Source of the DNA: Penicillium oxalicum | Taxonomy: Eukaryota > Ascomycota > Eurotiomycetes > Eurotiales > Aspergillaceae | Assembly (NCBI RefSeq): GCF_001723175.1 | Contig: NC_064653.1 | Coordinates: forward strand, 558,001-622,000 | Direction of reading: 5' to 3' | Length of the DNA stretch: 64,000 nucleotides | Shown: one piece after another, positions 1 through 11,700 of the stretch | Position numbering within the stretch: the first letter of the stretch is position 1 | Layout of the letters: each line of letters begins with the position of its first letter | The notes under the pieces: model-generated | Database searches by the model: none | Told to the model about the DNA's origin: nothing | What the model saw: only the letters and a program-made list of their open reading frames with translations | Program-made: the position numbers and the translations under genes

Positions 1-2
1 GT

Positions 3-845
3 AGCGGTCTCAGCTCTGATTCACGTCAGGTTTCGATATCTCGACTGTCCCCACTCCCGCGTTCGATGACTGGTGTTTTGCCATCGCATAAAAATGCGAA
101 GAGTCGTCCGCCCACAAAGAAGACAGGCTCGATCTTTCCTCGCAGCTTATCGTTCAAAGGTCGAAAGGAAGGTTCTCCGCCAATAGCCAGCGCCCCAGGC
201 AGCTTCAGTCAGCCCCGGAGCAGAGCCAGCAGCGCCGAAGAGCCTAAACGCCTCAATCCCCTGGTTTCGGGTCGGCGTGACACTGACAGCATTGGCTCAA
301 GTCATTCTGCAGGCAAGTTCTCCTGGAGAGCGCGATTTTTGCGAGATGAGCAGCGTGATCATAGCGAGCGTACCTACACGTCATCCGTGCCTCTGCCACC
401 AGAAAGCAACACGAGCTTCGATACAGAACACAGTCTTTGGGCGCTTGGGGTCTCATCCACGAGCGAGAGCCAGTCGCAATACACGGAGGTGAGGAATGAA
501 TCCTTAACAGAACCATCAAGCCCAATTTATGCTCCAGGTATGGCTTCTCTGCCTAATCTTCCTGACCTACCTGACCTGCCTGACCTGACAGATCTGCCTG
601 ATCTGCCTGAAACACCGTATCCCTATGCTGAGCGAACGAGAAGTAATTCTGCGTCTTTCATTCCTAGCCGAGATCCTCCGCCGGTGCCCAATCGCACATA
701 CGGAGGGTCGTTTTCTTCCAGTTGGCACCCTACTGACTCCAACTTGCCCGAAACCATTCAACAAATCCCTTCGGCTGACCAATCGACTGAGGATCTACAT
801 CAGCGACGGGTTCCCAAAGCGCATGACAACAGGAAACAGGATTAG
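3..845 (+). CDS. Unidentified Ser/Pro-rich protein, C-terminal part (gene runs off left edge)
   Basis: The reading frame is open from base 3 to a TAG stop at 843-845, so the methionine at 66 is probably internal and the gene begins outside the window. About 280 residues are visible. They are low-complexity and rich in Ser, Pro, Arg and Asp, with a basic stretch near the start (KKTGSIFPRSLSFKGRK) and a short tandem run of Leu-Pro-Asp units encoded at about 555-610. No catalytic motif, membrane segment or zinc motif is visible. Composition suggests a disordered tail of a larger, possibly signalling or cytoskeletal, protein, but the family cannot be named from this part. The gene converges with NOC3 across about 460 bp. 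Coding status rests on the long open frame and the codon-periodic repeat. Confidence 0.6.
   Translation, partial: SGLSSDSRQVSISRLSPLPRSMTGVLPSHKNAKSRPPTKKTGSIFPRSLSFKGRKEGSPPIASAPGSFSQPRSRASSAEEPKRLNPLVSGRRDTDSIGSSHSAGKFSWRARFLRDEQRDHSERTYTSSVPLPPESNTSFDTEHSLWALGVSSTSESQSQYTEVRNESLTEPSSPIYAPGMASLPNLPDLPDLPDLTDLPDLPETPYPYAERTRSNSASFIPSRDPPPVPNRTYGGSFSSSWHPTDSNLPETIQQIPSADQSTEDLHQRRVPKAHDNRKQD
555..612 (+). repeat. Degenerate 9-bp tandem repeat coding Leu-Pro-Asp units
   Basis: Copies of a CCTGACCTG-like unit give repeated Leu-Pro-Asp/Leu-Thr-Asp tripeptides in the frame of the left-edge gene. Unit length is a multiple of three, so copy-number change would keep the frame. Confidence 0.75.
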
Positions 846-1306
846 CATTCGGTTGACAGGAGTCAATGCGATAGCAAGTCTTAGGCGGAGAGCTGCTTGT
901 GCCATTCGCGCTCTTTTTCCTCTTTTGAAAAGGATTCGAAATTTTGATATGTAGGCAACGCCTCTTTGGGATTTTTTCTCATTTTCAATGTCTGGAAGGC
1001 AGCAGGCGCAATGCACCTGTGGGGCAGGATTTTTGTGTTCATCACTGCAACGTTGGAGCATACATGTATGACTCGCGGTAATAATAGAATGCTCGTGTCT
1101 TACACATGCAGACCTTACGAGTTACTGCCATGTGGAATTTTGCCATAACCAGTGGATAGCAACAACATTGGAGATTGAAAATGGAAGAAGATTTTTATTT
1201 TATATGTCCATAGCATATTGGCGGCTCTAAGTAGTGACAGACCGGCTCGGCAGCCGGCCTCGGGATGAAACATCGTCAAATCTATACATAAGCACAATTG
1301 TTGTCG
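846..1306. other. Convergent 3' intergenic region
   Basis: This stretch lies between the stop codons of the left-edge gene (+) and NOC3 (-). It holds only short unsupported frames and presumably both 3' untranslated regions. Confidence 0.6.
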
Positions 1307-3397
1307 CTATTTTACACCAGTTCCGGTCATCATCTTTTCAATGTCAATTACTGATTCCCTCACCTGGGGACAGTAGTGATGGCGCAACAGCTCTCCTTCC
1401 CATACCGAGCCCGCATAAACGTTCGTGGCCTCCACGTCCGTAGCGTATGCATTGAAGACACCGTCCCCCTTGCGCTCATCCGAGTGCCATAGCGATGAAA
1501 TTCGGCGGGCATGATGCTTGGTGACTTGGTTCATCAACGAAAGAGTTGCAATGGCTGATTTCTCGGGAAGTTGGAGAGATGTCGTCATCAGACGCTTGGA
1601 AAAAGTAGCCAAACGAACCGGGGGAGGTGTGCCGTGAGCTCGAGACAGTAAGGCTGACTGGAGGCAACGAAGCAGCAGGACCATTGGTGTTTGGAAGTTG
1701 ACCTTGTTGTTGGCCTTCAGCTGGGCGGCCGCCTGCTCTTCGGCGGAGTTGGGGTCGGGAAGACGGAGTGAAGTATTAGGGTTGTACTCCACGTCCGGAT
1801 TCATAGACAGAGCGTAGAGTGAGCGGTAAAGATGCTTGATGAAGAAACTTAAATCCAAGTGTAAGGTGCTGGCAGCTTTGCTGGCATCTTGGCCTTCGAG
1901 CAGGGCAAAGGCTGTGATTGTGCAAAGAAGGGTCTCACGGCGAGCGTCCCGTTTTGTGGGTTCGGCCTTGTGAAGTTCATCTTCGTTTTCCTCTTCATCC
2001 TCCTCATCTTCAGAGACATCTTCGTCGGCTTGATCGAGCTCATCACGCTCAGCGTGGCCAATGAGGTCTTTCATCGCCTCCAAAAGGTCTCCGAAGAAGT
2101 CCTGATTAATCAAATGAGCGTATTTGGCGAGACCCTCAAGTACGGGACCCATGAGATTAGGAATTCGCTGCTTCAGAATGCGGAAGTAGACACCAAACAC
2201 AAGCTTCAGAGTCTCGGCCTGGTTCTTGTCCCTCTCCTCGTGAGAGACCAAGGCATCAGCGACCTTCATGTCTTTCTCGACGATCTTGCGCTCCTTCATG
2301 ACCTTGCGTTCTCGTTTGGTCCTGAACTCGCGCTTCTGCTTTTGCTTCTTTCCAAATGTCTTTTCATCCTCGGGCTCTTCGCGGTCCACCCTGTCTCGCG
2401 ATGCCTTCCTTGAAAACTCGCCAAGAAGGCGGAGGTGCAGGAAGGTATTGAGGACGCTCTCATTAATGTTGAACTCCCGTGCCTTCATCATCTTTGAAAG
2501 AAGTCGCACTGCCTCCAGAGAGACAACTCCGTCGTTATCCTTGGTGAAAATCTCTTCCATCGTTTCCCGGCACTTGACAAAATCACCGTCCACCTGCTTT
2601 CTGGCAAGACGGTTGACGAGAATCTTAACCAGCTCGCTGCGGAAGTTGAAATGGGGAACGGCCTGTAGCAAAGTGCACGCACAGCTGATAGCAAGACTTT
2701 TCAAGCCAGGATCGGTGTCCGCATTGGCTCGTCCAGGCTTTGAGAGCGTGGCCAGCTTCTGGACGTAGTTCTTGTACCCAGAAACCAATGACTGCTCGAA
2801 ATTGCGCAGCTTGCGTACTTCTTTTGAGTGCTTCCCTTGCATATCTTCTTCACTCAGAGGACGAATGCGATATCCTGGAATGACATCCTTGTAGACTGCA
2901 GCCTGCGCAGCCAAAGCCAATTTTCGGACCGTCACAGGGGCGCCCTCCTTGTCCACCATATCGGCCATGGTCTTAAAAAGAGCGATGTTCTCCTCGGGAT
3001 CTTCGTTGATTGACGTGGCGATACGAGCTAGGTCCTCCTTTGCTTGAAGAATTTGGACCTTCACAGGAATCTTCGGCTTTTTCTCAATTTCCTCCTCCTC
3101 TTCACTGTCTTCACCTTCCGATCCGTCCTCCATCTCGTCATCGTCGGTACCCAAGAAACTATCAGTCTCATCTCCGGCTTCCTCAACATCTTCGACTGCG
3201 TGAACAACGCCTTCGGAGGTCTTGATAGGCAGTCGAGTGCGCTCGTTGTCTTTTTTGCTCGCCTTGCGCGGGCGACGCTCGTAGTCTTGCTCCGCGTCCC
3301 ATTCGTCAGCGCCGCTGTACAGCTCAGCATTTCGCGACGCTTTGCCGTCTGCCGGAGGGCTCAAGCGCCTCCGTTTCGCACTCGGTCCGCGAGCCAT
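1307..3397 (-). CDS. noc3: Nucleolar complex protein 3 (Noc3), 60S ribosome assembly and replication initiation factor
   Basis: A single uninterrupted frame codes for 696 residues, close to yeast Noc3 (663). The chosen ATG at 3397 begins MARGPSAKRRRLSPP, a basic nuclear-type N-terminus; the frame stays open upstream to 3556, but that part looks like leader. Acidic blocks follow at about residues 70-110, then the NOC3p N-terminal domain (about 115-230, with KVQILQAKEDLARIATSI) and a C-terminal CBF/Mak21-type helical-repeat domain (about 420-660). A Lys/Arg/Glu-rich charged stretch near 340-390 fits a nucleolar assembly factor. In yeast, Noc3 works with Noc2 in late nucleolar pre-60S particles and also binds origins. 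The gene is divergent from NIP7, another 60S factor, over 219 bp. Confidence 0.92.
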   Translation of the reverse strand: MARGPSAKRRRLSPPADGKASRNAELYSGADEWDAEQDYERRPRKASKKDNERTRLPIKTSEGVVHAVEDVEEAGDETDSFLGTDDDEMEDGSEGEDSEEEEEIEKKPKIPVKVQILQAKEDLARIATSINEDPEENIALFKTMADMVDKEGAPVTVRKLALAAQAAVYKDVIPGYRIRPLSEEDMQGKHSKEVRKLRNFEQSLVSGYKNYVQKLATLSKPGRANADTDPGLKSLAISCACTLLQAVPHFNFRSELVKILVNRLARKQVDGDFVKCRETMEEIFTKDNDGVVSLEAVRLLSKMMKAREFNINESVLNTFLHLRLLGEFSRKASRDRVDREEPEDEKTFGKKQKQKREFRTKRERKVMKERKIVEKDMKVADALVSHEERDKNQAETLKLVFGVYFRILKQRIPNLMGPVLEGLAKYAHLINQDFFGDLLEAMKDLIGHAERDELDQADEDVSEDEEDEEENEDELHKAEPTKRDARRETLLCTITAFALLEGQDASKAASTLHLDLSFFIKHLYRSLYALSMNPDVEYNPNTSLRLPDPNSAEEQAAAQLKANNKVNFQTPMVLLLRCLQSALLSRAHGTPPPVRLATFSKRLMTTSLQLPEKSAIATLSLMNQVTKHHARRISSLWHSDERKGDGVFNAYATDVEATNVYAGSVWEGELLRHHYCPQVRESVIDIEKMMTGTGVK

Positions 3398-3616
3398 TTT
3401 TACCGTTGAATTGGTGAATTGGTTGTTGTTGAAGATTGAGATGGCTTGCGGGCGGAAGGCGGACCAATCCCAAAATTTCGTGCCAAGCTTTTTATTTGCC
3501 GGACATACTCTCACCGCCCATCTTTTTTTCTGATTGAGATTATCGCCGGCTTCCACGAATTTTGAACGTGATTCAGGAATAGCTTTTGTTTCGAGACATT
3601 ATTCAGAAAACTCAAG
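3398..3616. promoter_or_regulatory. Shared divergent promoter of NOC3 and NIP7
   Basis: Only 219 bp separate the start codons of two 60S biogenesis genes. The interval carries a CCAAT box at 3464-3468 and an A/T core at 3472-3478 (AAAATTT) that resembles the yeast rRNA-processing element, followed by T-rich tracts. Motif resemblance is by eye. Confidence 0.5.
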
Positions 3617-4514
3617 ATGCGTGAATTGACAGAGGAAGAAGCCAAAGTGTGAGTCAGCGAAGATTTGCCCTCGGTTTCCAGATATGTGCATGAACGACAG
3701 AATTGCTAACATAAGTTGCTTAGGCTTTTCTCCAAGCTCGCCAACTACACTGGTCGGTCCTTGAACAATTTGATTGCGCCTCCCGAGGGTGACCAGACCG
3801 AGCGTCATGTCTTCCGTCTCCAAGGATCTCGTGTATGTGCACAGAATAAAAATTCGAAAATCCTCCGGCTGCGACGACACATCTAACTATTCCTTCATAG
3901 GTTTTCTATCTTCCTCTTCGACTGGCAAACTATGCCACGAGTATTCCCCGCGCCAACCTGCTGTCAGCAGGTACCATCATTGTGAGTGGAACAAAGTCTT
4001 CTGAATGGGGCTTAGAAGACGAGCAGTTACTCATATGACACAGGGCAAATTCACGAAGACAATGAAGTTCAGACTCCACATCACCGCGCTCTCCATCATT
4101 GCCCCTCACAGTCGTTACAAGGTCTGGATCAAGGCAAATGGAGAGATGCCCTTCTTGTACGGTGGAAAGTGAGTTACTCGACCGATTCTTGCATGCGATC
4201 CTACGCACGTGCTAATGTTGAATCAATGGTAGTGTACTCAAAGCTCATGCCGCTCGCTGGAGTGAGGACTGCCCTGAGCACAGCGGAGTTATCGTTTACA
4301 GTATGAATGACGAGCCCCTCGGCTTCGGTGTCACTGCGCGGTCTACCGCTGAGGCCAAGAAGCTCGAACCCACCGGTATCGTGGTCTTCCGTCAGGCCGA
4401 TGCGGGCGAGTACCTGAGAGAGGTGAGAGCTGCTTTGATTTCCCATGCAGTTATCTTGATCTGTTCGAAACAGCTGCTAACAACCAACAGGAGGATTCCC
4501 TGTTCACTGCTTAA
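3617..4514 (+). CDS. nip7: 60S ribosome subunit biogenesis protein Nip7
   Basis: Six exons join in frame to 186 residues: 3617-3648, 3724-3832, 3901-3981, 4044-4168, 4233-4422 and 4491-4514, all with GT..AG introns of 60-75 bp. The protein starts [19 protein letters not shown] and ends EEDSLFTA, which is the length and layout of Nip7 (yeast about 181). An N-terminal alpha/beta domain is followed by a C-terminal PUA RNA-binding domain (about residues 95-175). Nip7 binds pre-rRNA and is needed for 27S processing in pre-60S particles. The start is fixed because the first exon codes only 11 residues and the family begins at this methionine. It is divergent from NOC3. Confidence 0.95.
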
Positions 4515-5231
4515 ACTGGACCGTTCAACGAATCGAATCTTGCATGTTTACCCCGGCATACTTGATCTTGGAAATCTGGACTTGGAGTTATTGGAGTCAT
4601 TATTCTTCTGTGAAAAGTATCTTACCTGCCTCAAATTGGAGGACTATACCTTGGCTCCGTTAGAACATATCATGAATATTATTTTACATCCCCCACCGTT
4701 CTCCCAGTATCCGAGCTCATGTTCTCCCTACCGGAGCTGCTGCCTTTACCTTGGCTTGCTTGCTTCCCCTCGTCAATATGAGAGAACATGGGGACTCTTA
4801 CCATCAACGATCAGATATATTGAATCTTCTTACTGGGCTCAGCCTGACTTGTAAATAATCATAGTGTCTCATGGACCACTTGAAGGGCCTGAGTAGAGAT
4901 GGAGCTGTCGATTCAGCGCCTCAGGCATCTACGCTGAGTAATCAGAAGAGGTCGGGCGCCCAGGCACCTCAGGCTGCTGCCCGGCGGGCCAGGCATAAAT
5001 CTAATCGCGATAAGCTCGTACATCAGGCTGGCTGCCGTCATTATCATCTCCGATCTACCCTTTTGAAGCGGTCTTCACACTTGCATATCAAAGCTTGTGC
5101 CGTCGTTCCAGCTTTTTGCGGCGCGCTAGAATCCACATATATCCACTCACCTCTTATCCTGTGTATCCAGCCTCCGAATTCACCCCAATTCTGGAGAGCG
5201 GGGCTCATATTTCTATCGCAATTCCCCCACC
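4515..5231. other. Intergenic region between NIP7 and DCN1
   Basis: This is about 0.7 kb with no convincing coding frame. It should contain the NIP7 3' untranslated region and the DCN1 promoter. Confidence 0.5.
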
Positions 5232-6991
5232 ATGGCACCGGCCACAGCTTCACAGAAGCAGAGCATCGCTCAGTTCGTAGCTCTGACGGACTGCACCGAT
5301 GCAGCTGCATCCAAGGTATGTCTATTTTCTGGGCTCTTATTTATATTCGTCTCATCATGTACATGGTTGTAAAGTTTCTTTTTTCATTTGAGACCGGTAC
5401 CTTGTGAGGCCTTCACTTGTTATCTCTGCAGTCTGCACCATTTGTCTCGTATGAACTCTTGACTGATTGACCTGGAACGGTAGTTTTTGAGATCCGCGCA
5501 GTGGAACATTGACCGTGCAGTGGATAAGTGAGCATCTATCTTTTCTTCTATTTCTCTCTGCATATCTATCTGGATAGTACACACGAGCATGCTAGGGTGC
5601 AGGATGTCGAGAGGGGATTGTCGTCGAGGGTACGGCGTTAGATCTTCTCTGATCTATACATCGCTTACTGGACACATTGTACTCTGATCGCCTCGTGAGC
5701 GCATTCGGTCATTTGATGGTTGTGGTTTTCATGTGCTCAGGCAGCTTGATTGCCCCCCTCTCAGCGACAACCCTTAGAAGGCGGGCCTTTTTCCCCTTGA
5801 CGTGACTTCTCCCTCGACTGAACCTCTTTCGTTCCCTTTCCCCTTGTTCCAAACACTGCACGTCATTACTCTCAATGCTGTGACCAAGTTCAAGTGCTCA
5901 AGATTTTTTCATTCTGTTTTGTCCCTCTTCGTGGCCATGGATCCCTGGTCTTTGACTGACAAATTCAACTTTATCAGTTACTTCACCAGCCGCTGGAATA
6001 CTGGCGATGATAAAATCACCGCGGCATTGAACAAAATCTTTGACAAGTACCGAGGTACAGTTCAACCCTAACGTCACCATCAACACCATCTTCCTCCTCC
6101 AGTCCAAATGTAACATGCACTGACATTAGCCCAACAACAATGAAGATGATACACAGAAAGAGGCCGCTGTCATCAGCATCGAAGGAGCCATGCAATTCCT
6201 GAGTGACATCAATGTCCAACTAGACGAGGTCACCTGCCTGGGCATCATGGAGCTTTGCAAATGCCCGACGATGGGCGAGTTTCCACAAGAAGGCTTCGTG
6301 ACTGGCTGGAAGGAGGCAAAGTAAGTCATGCATCCATCTTTCAGAAATTCTCTCCTCAGCTCTACTGCACGTCACATCCCCGTGACATCGACCTCACCAC
6401 TCATCCAACGGACCGTTTCCTCCCCTACCAACCTCCTTCGCAGCCACCTATATGGCCAGATGAACTCCTAAATCCACCATTCCAACCTCAAAATCAACTT
6501 TTAAAAAAAAAAATAACACCCCAACCCCCTCCTGCTAACCGACTCCATTCGCGCTTCCCAGATGCGACACCATCCCCAAAATGGCCGAGCATGCCAACCA
6601 ACTCCGGGCCACAATTCCCACAGACAAGGACCTCTTCCGTCGCGTGTACTGCCACACATTCCCCATCTCCCGCATGGCAGGTCAGCGCAATCTCCCCTAC
6701 GACCTAGCCGCCGAGCAGTGGCGTCTGCTCTTCACCGCGGACCGAGGCGGCATCCCCTGGAGCACCGAGACTACTCCCTGGCTGGAGTGGTGGTTGGAGT
6801 TCCTGGAGGAGCGTGGCAAAAAGGCCGTCAGCAAGGACTTGTGGCAGCAGCTTGAGCTGTTCATGCGCAAGACTAGAGAGGACGAGTCTTTTGGCTGGTG
6901 GAGTGCGGACGCCGCCTGGCCCGGTACTCTCGACGACTTTGTGGGCTGGGTGCAGGAGAAGCGTGCTCAGGGGAATGCCATGGAGCATTGA
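5232..6991 (+). CDS. dcn1: Defective in cullin neddylation protein 1 (Dcn1), NEDD8 ligase scaffold
   Basis: Five exons are readable: 5232-5315, 5484-5527, 5978-about 6054/6059, 6130-6320 and 6562-6991. The N-terminus ([20 protein letters not shown], then NIDRAVD) is a UBA-like ubiquitin-binding domain. The rest is the PONY/potentiating-neddylation domain, with the conserved [18 protein letters not shown] stretch and the [14 protein letters not shown] end. Dcn1 binds Ubc12 and cullins and promotes NEDD8 transfer. Intron 2 is long (450 bp). The exon 3/4 join is odd: the best donor, GTACAG at 6055, leaves the frame off by one, while a weak donor (GTTCAA at 6060) keeps frame and gives about 276 residues. 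So either a non-consensus splice, an indel or a sequence error is present. Function is confident; the exact model is not. Confidence 0.85.
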
Positions 6992-7719
6992 GGTGATGAC
7001 TTTTGGCTCTCGTGCACAGAGTTGTCTGGAGACACATCCCCACGGGAGACACGGCGGGCGAGAAAGATCATACGGTGAAATTGAAGAGGTCGAGGGTGAA
7101 AGATGCCGATAGGCTGTCATTTTCATCAATTTTACGATCTTGAGGGGGAGGAACGAGAAGTCACCGAGCCGATGGGCCTGGGTTCCCAATTATTACTGCA
7201 ATGAATATATTTGTACTTTTATTTTCAAGGGCTCACACCACGGTGCTGCCTGAGAAAGGCCCCGTCCAACAGGAAGAACATCATTCTAGAGTAGATGATT
7301 TCCAGAAAGAAAGTAAGGTCAATGAACAAGTCTTGTATTTGCAGAGATCCATGTATTTAAGGGGCATTTGTCATAACATTGAGAGATTAGCGTCGCAGGG
7401 AGTGACATCTTCGGCACACTGCGATAGATCAGATACGACAGTGTGTACACAGGTGCATCGAGGCGTGTCGAGATCAGATGTCGAATGGTCGAGGGCAGAG
7501 GAAGGGATTGAAAGGGAGGCGAGATCATGGGGAAAGGTGAGATCCGCGACAAGTACAGAAAGTGGACCGTATCGAGTACTGCGAGACACAGAGTGGTATC
7601 CGCTCACGTGGTGTCGAGCAAATCACAAATCAGAGGGCATGCGTCGGAGATCTGAGATTCTTTTCCGCTTGTCGTGTGGGATCTGGTAATGTCGACCGTA
7701 TTTGGCAAGTGTAGCCCAT
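6992..7719. other. Convergent 3' region between DCN1 and the Mpv17-family gene
   Basis: This 0.7 kb lies between two facing stop codons. A 162-codon open frame at 7201-7689 has no recognisable domain and is probably chance. Confidence 0.5.
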
Positions 7720-8773
7720 TTAAGGGTAGTCACGCTTCTCATAATCGCTGCCAGGGCCACGACGCTGGTCGTAACGCTACACGGGACGGTTAGCATCCTC
7801 TATTCTCTTTGACAGGAGGCGGTTTGCTCCCTTTCCCTGGACAGACATACCTTGCGCAAAGCTTCGAGGCGCTTCTTCTTGGTGTGGGTGTTGACATAGG
7901 TTCCAATGATGAAGCCGATGATGTTGAAGAATGGCACCCAGGTGTGCTCCGGCAGGAACTTCTGGGCAAAGGCCAAAGCCAGCGGGGAGGTCACCCAGCT
8001 GACCTTCATGACGGGCATAAAGCCGGCCTTGACGGTAGCGCGCACCTGGTGGAAGGTACGTGCGCCAGCAATGATGGCCATGGAAGTCAAGTAGACACTG
8101 TTCTGAATCGGGGAGACCTGCGGGGAAGAAGAAAAACAAGGGTGAGACCGGGGTTTGGGTCGAGCAGATCTCGATAGTGTTCTATCGCGTGGAATAATCA
8201 TACGTCAAAGGGGAAGGAGTGCATCGGGTAGTACATACGATCAGGTTGCTGACGAGGATCTGGAGAATCTTGGCCTTGAGACTAGTGCGGCCCGCAAAGA
8301 TCTTCTGGAGGATACCAATGAGGACGTGACCCAGGGGCGCGGCGATGAACATGCCGTACAGGGACATCTTGGGGATGCGCGAGCTGAAGTAGTGGCCGTG
8401 CTTGCCGACATCGTGGGCGAGCCACGAGGCCAGCAGCTCCTGCAGGCCGGAGAGCACACCGGAAGTCAACATCTTGGTGCGCAGCGGGTTGTGCTGAAGC
8501 TGCTTGAGGTACACCTGTCGTCATTATTCCACACCGTTAGTCAGAAGATAATTTTTTTGTCTTTGTGTCTTCTGGGGATGTTTCTATCAATCGCAAGCCG
8601 GTGGTGGCATCTCCGCCTGTCGTCGTGTATAGCTCGGATCAGGATGTTCGTACCTGAAGATAGCCGGTTTGGGTCTTCCCGCCAGTCAATCGCTCACCGA
8701 CGCGATGCGCCAGGTCCTCGGACTTGCCGCCCGTGACCGTGCGAATGGTCTCTTCTTGGAACTTGACCGACAT
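7720..8773 (-). CDS. Mpv17/PMP22-family integral membrane protein (peroxisomal or mitochondrial)
   Basis: Four exons on the minus strand, 8654-8773, 8239-8514, 7851-8117 and 7720-7776, join at phase 0 to about 239 residues. The N-terminus is MSVKFQEETIRTVTGG. The YLKQLQHNPLRTKM motif opens the family domain, followed by four hydrophobic helices and the conserved SWVTSPLALAFAQKFLPEHTWVPFFNIIGF region. The tail is basic (TKKKRLEALRK, then RYDQRRGPGSDYEKRDYP). Members (PXMP2, Mpv17, Sym1) are small channels or stress-related proteins of the peroxisomal or inner mitochondrial membrane. Sequence alone does not decide the compartment. No N-terminal mitochondrial presequence is obvious, which slightly favours peroxisome. 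It converges with DCN1. Confidence 0.85.
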
Positions 8774-11700
8774 GATGGATACACGAGGTTGTCGGGCTGC
8801 GAAATTGTGGGCAAGACGGGTCGCGGTGGAGAGCTGAGCGGTGATCGGGGGTGGGGGCGCACTCTGGAATGACGAGAGGTCAATTGGAAGGCGACCGGTG
8901 AGGGCAAGTGAGAATGAGAGCGCGAAAGCTGCGCAGGCGAAGCGTCGAAAGAAAAAAGACGGTTGCGGGGAGAGGGTGGAGTAGTTTTGGGGGGAAGAGG
9001 ATTCCCACGATGGATGGGGGTGAACGGGATGGTTAAGTATGGGATGGGCGGGAAATTAGGAAGTTTGGCAGATTTGGGGGGGGAAGGTGGAGTGTTTGTT
9101 TATGGTGTGGAGAGCTCGGCGACGGGAGAGCTCGAGAGAAATCTGGGAGACGAAATAGAGACTCGGAGTTGGTCAACCCGTCTGTAAGTTACCGCTGTTG
9201 AACGTGCGGTACCACCAGAGTCTGTACTTTGTGGACGGCACTTGCGGCTGGGCAGCTGTGGGCTGACCAGAGTGTGTTAGAGAGAGAGATCAGTCTCGAG
9301 TTTGGCCTGCTCGTTGTTGGGAGAAGGTTCCACGGTTGATGGTTCGGTTCAATGGTGGAAGTATGTACTTTGGAATAATCATACCTATAGGATTGTTCTT
9401 GGTATTTAATCTTGCACATCAATATCTGCTAGGTAGTAGACATGACCAAGTGCTGCCACAGATTGCTACTAGTTCTTATCCATCGCTCGTTATCGTGATT
9501 GATGGACCATACTGTGCCTGAAGTCAAGGCCTCAAACTACATGAGCTGGAGGAGCAATACAGTATTACCGAATCATCAAGCTAAACCGATTACGGCACCA
9601 GCGGGAGGAGCAACAACCGAGGCCTCTCGAATGCTTTGCCGATAACCACATCAAGCTGAGCCAACTACTGTACGGAGATACAGCCGACATTCTATGATTG
9701 TGAGTATTTTATGATGTTCTCTCAAGAATTTGTAAGATAAAACCCGAGTTGCAACAGACACATGATTCATCATATCATTGCATATTGTTCAAATGAGGGA
9801 AGCAAAAGTACTGTACTCGGTACGGTGCAGCATAAGCTACAGTACAATGATACAATAAGCAGCAGTCTCCCCCCAGTCGGCAAACGGAGATGGCCCTCTC
9901 CACAGTTGCCCCCCGTCTCCACCACAGTACCTGGACTCACTGCCCTTGGTCTATGCTAAGGCAGGTACTGGCGGTGTTTCAACTGCGATTGCGACTATAG
10001 CTTCACTATTCAGCTATTTCTCGGCATTGATACTAGACTCTTTCCAGGCTTTTCAGGTTCAGGATTTAAAATTGTATGTGCTCTGGATCTTACCTAGGAT
10101 ATTCAAGTGACAGTCATCTTAATTTCCCGTATGCGATTATGCAATGACTGCGATCAATACTGAACGGTCACTGATCTGGAAATTACACTCTCCTTGGCCG
10201 GGTGATCCGATCCACTCGACTCATCGGAACCCTCCGACTCCCGGACACCCATCGGGCAACTTGGCCGCCGCTAGATCACGACGGAAAAAGCATGCACGAT
10301 TGAATTCGACGGCTCATCTTTCTATCTGAGGGCCCACATCTCGACCTTTGTGCAATCTGTGTGAAGATGAAAATGCCCCTAGAATTGAGTGCTGTAAGGC
10401 TCTTTGTTCATGTCATGGTAAATGATGGAGGTGAGCACGGGAAATTCAATCCTGTAGCACAAAGTAATCCCCCCCCCGGCTATTAACTCTGATAGAGTCT
10501 TCATGAAGGCATTTTTGCATTAGTGCTATGTATTATGACACTAATCTATAGGTAGCACTTAGTATCTCTAAGCTCGGTCATCACTTAATATCCTTGCAGA
10601 GGGGGTAATGTCGAGAAGCAATTTGCTATATATCTTCTGACCCTTATGGGCTACTCTTGTCTGTTAGGTAACAAAAAAATCTTAGAAAGAGGGTTAGCGA
10701 AAAAGTAGACATATGTACTGTTCATCAGACAGCATATCAGATTCAATCAGAATAAATGTCCAGTCTGGATTGGCGGACAACAGGCCCTCCCATCTCATCG
10801 AGGTGCCGGAAGTATATGGAAATCGTGCCATTCTAAAGGGTGGGGGCTGAGCCAACCGGCAAATAAGGTTGCTTAACCAGTAGAGTGCCTACCACTGTAT
10901 CAGAATGGAAGGCTTGGTAGATGTAGTGCTGCGGAAAGTGAGATGTTAAGAGCGAACATGGGCATGGTTCATTTTCTTGATTCTCAGATCAATTATGTAC
11001 ATGGCTAATGGCCAAATGTTCCGCAACTAGGTTTCACTTATGGTTCTCCTGTGTGTCGTGTGCACATCAGCGTCCGTCCTTCTCGGTATTATGTCTGTCT
11101 CAAATTTGGCATCCTGCCTTATGCCTATGGAGGCGCCTCCGCCACTGGACAAGTATATTGACACAGGGCATTCATGTGCATCATTCATCAGTTCTCTCTC
11201 TACCTAAGATTGAACCCTAGAAGCAGCAGATAGCGCTAATCAAGGTCAAGTATATTCCTTGGAGGCAGAATTTGTACATTCACTCACTCTATAGACTACT
11301 GTGACAGTATGGTCAAATTAAAAAACACGTCAATCTGGATCAAGAGAAGACATTCAAGGGTGAATCAACGCATATTGTGGATTCAATCTCTCTTGGTAGA
11401 TCCATGGCCTCTCTGGCATTCATTCGGGGACTCCGCCGCTACTGGTCAACGGTGCGCAGATACATTTTGACCGTCCCTACTTGGCAGCCCGGAAGGTATC
11501 AACTTAAGATCTGGATCTTGGTCATGGGAAGAGGAGCTAGGTGGATTGATTTGGACCAGAGCAGTAGTGCCCACAGCGGCCGCACTTGATATCAGGTATG
11601 GTCGAGATCGCTAACTTAGTCGGATCCCAGTCAAGTAACGCTGCAAGAGCTTTCTCAAGTGAGGAGCACCTATGCACTTGATTGCCCGTGTAGCGTCAGA

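Noticed and set aside
7201..7689. 162-codon frame between DCN1 and the Mpv17-family gene
   Set aside because: No domain, no neighbour support, and it fills a convergent 3' region.
11008..11589. Short frames that look faintly protein-like
   Set aside because: The better-looking frame is broken by stops and no family could be recognised; a decayed gene is possible but unsupported.
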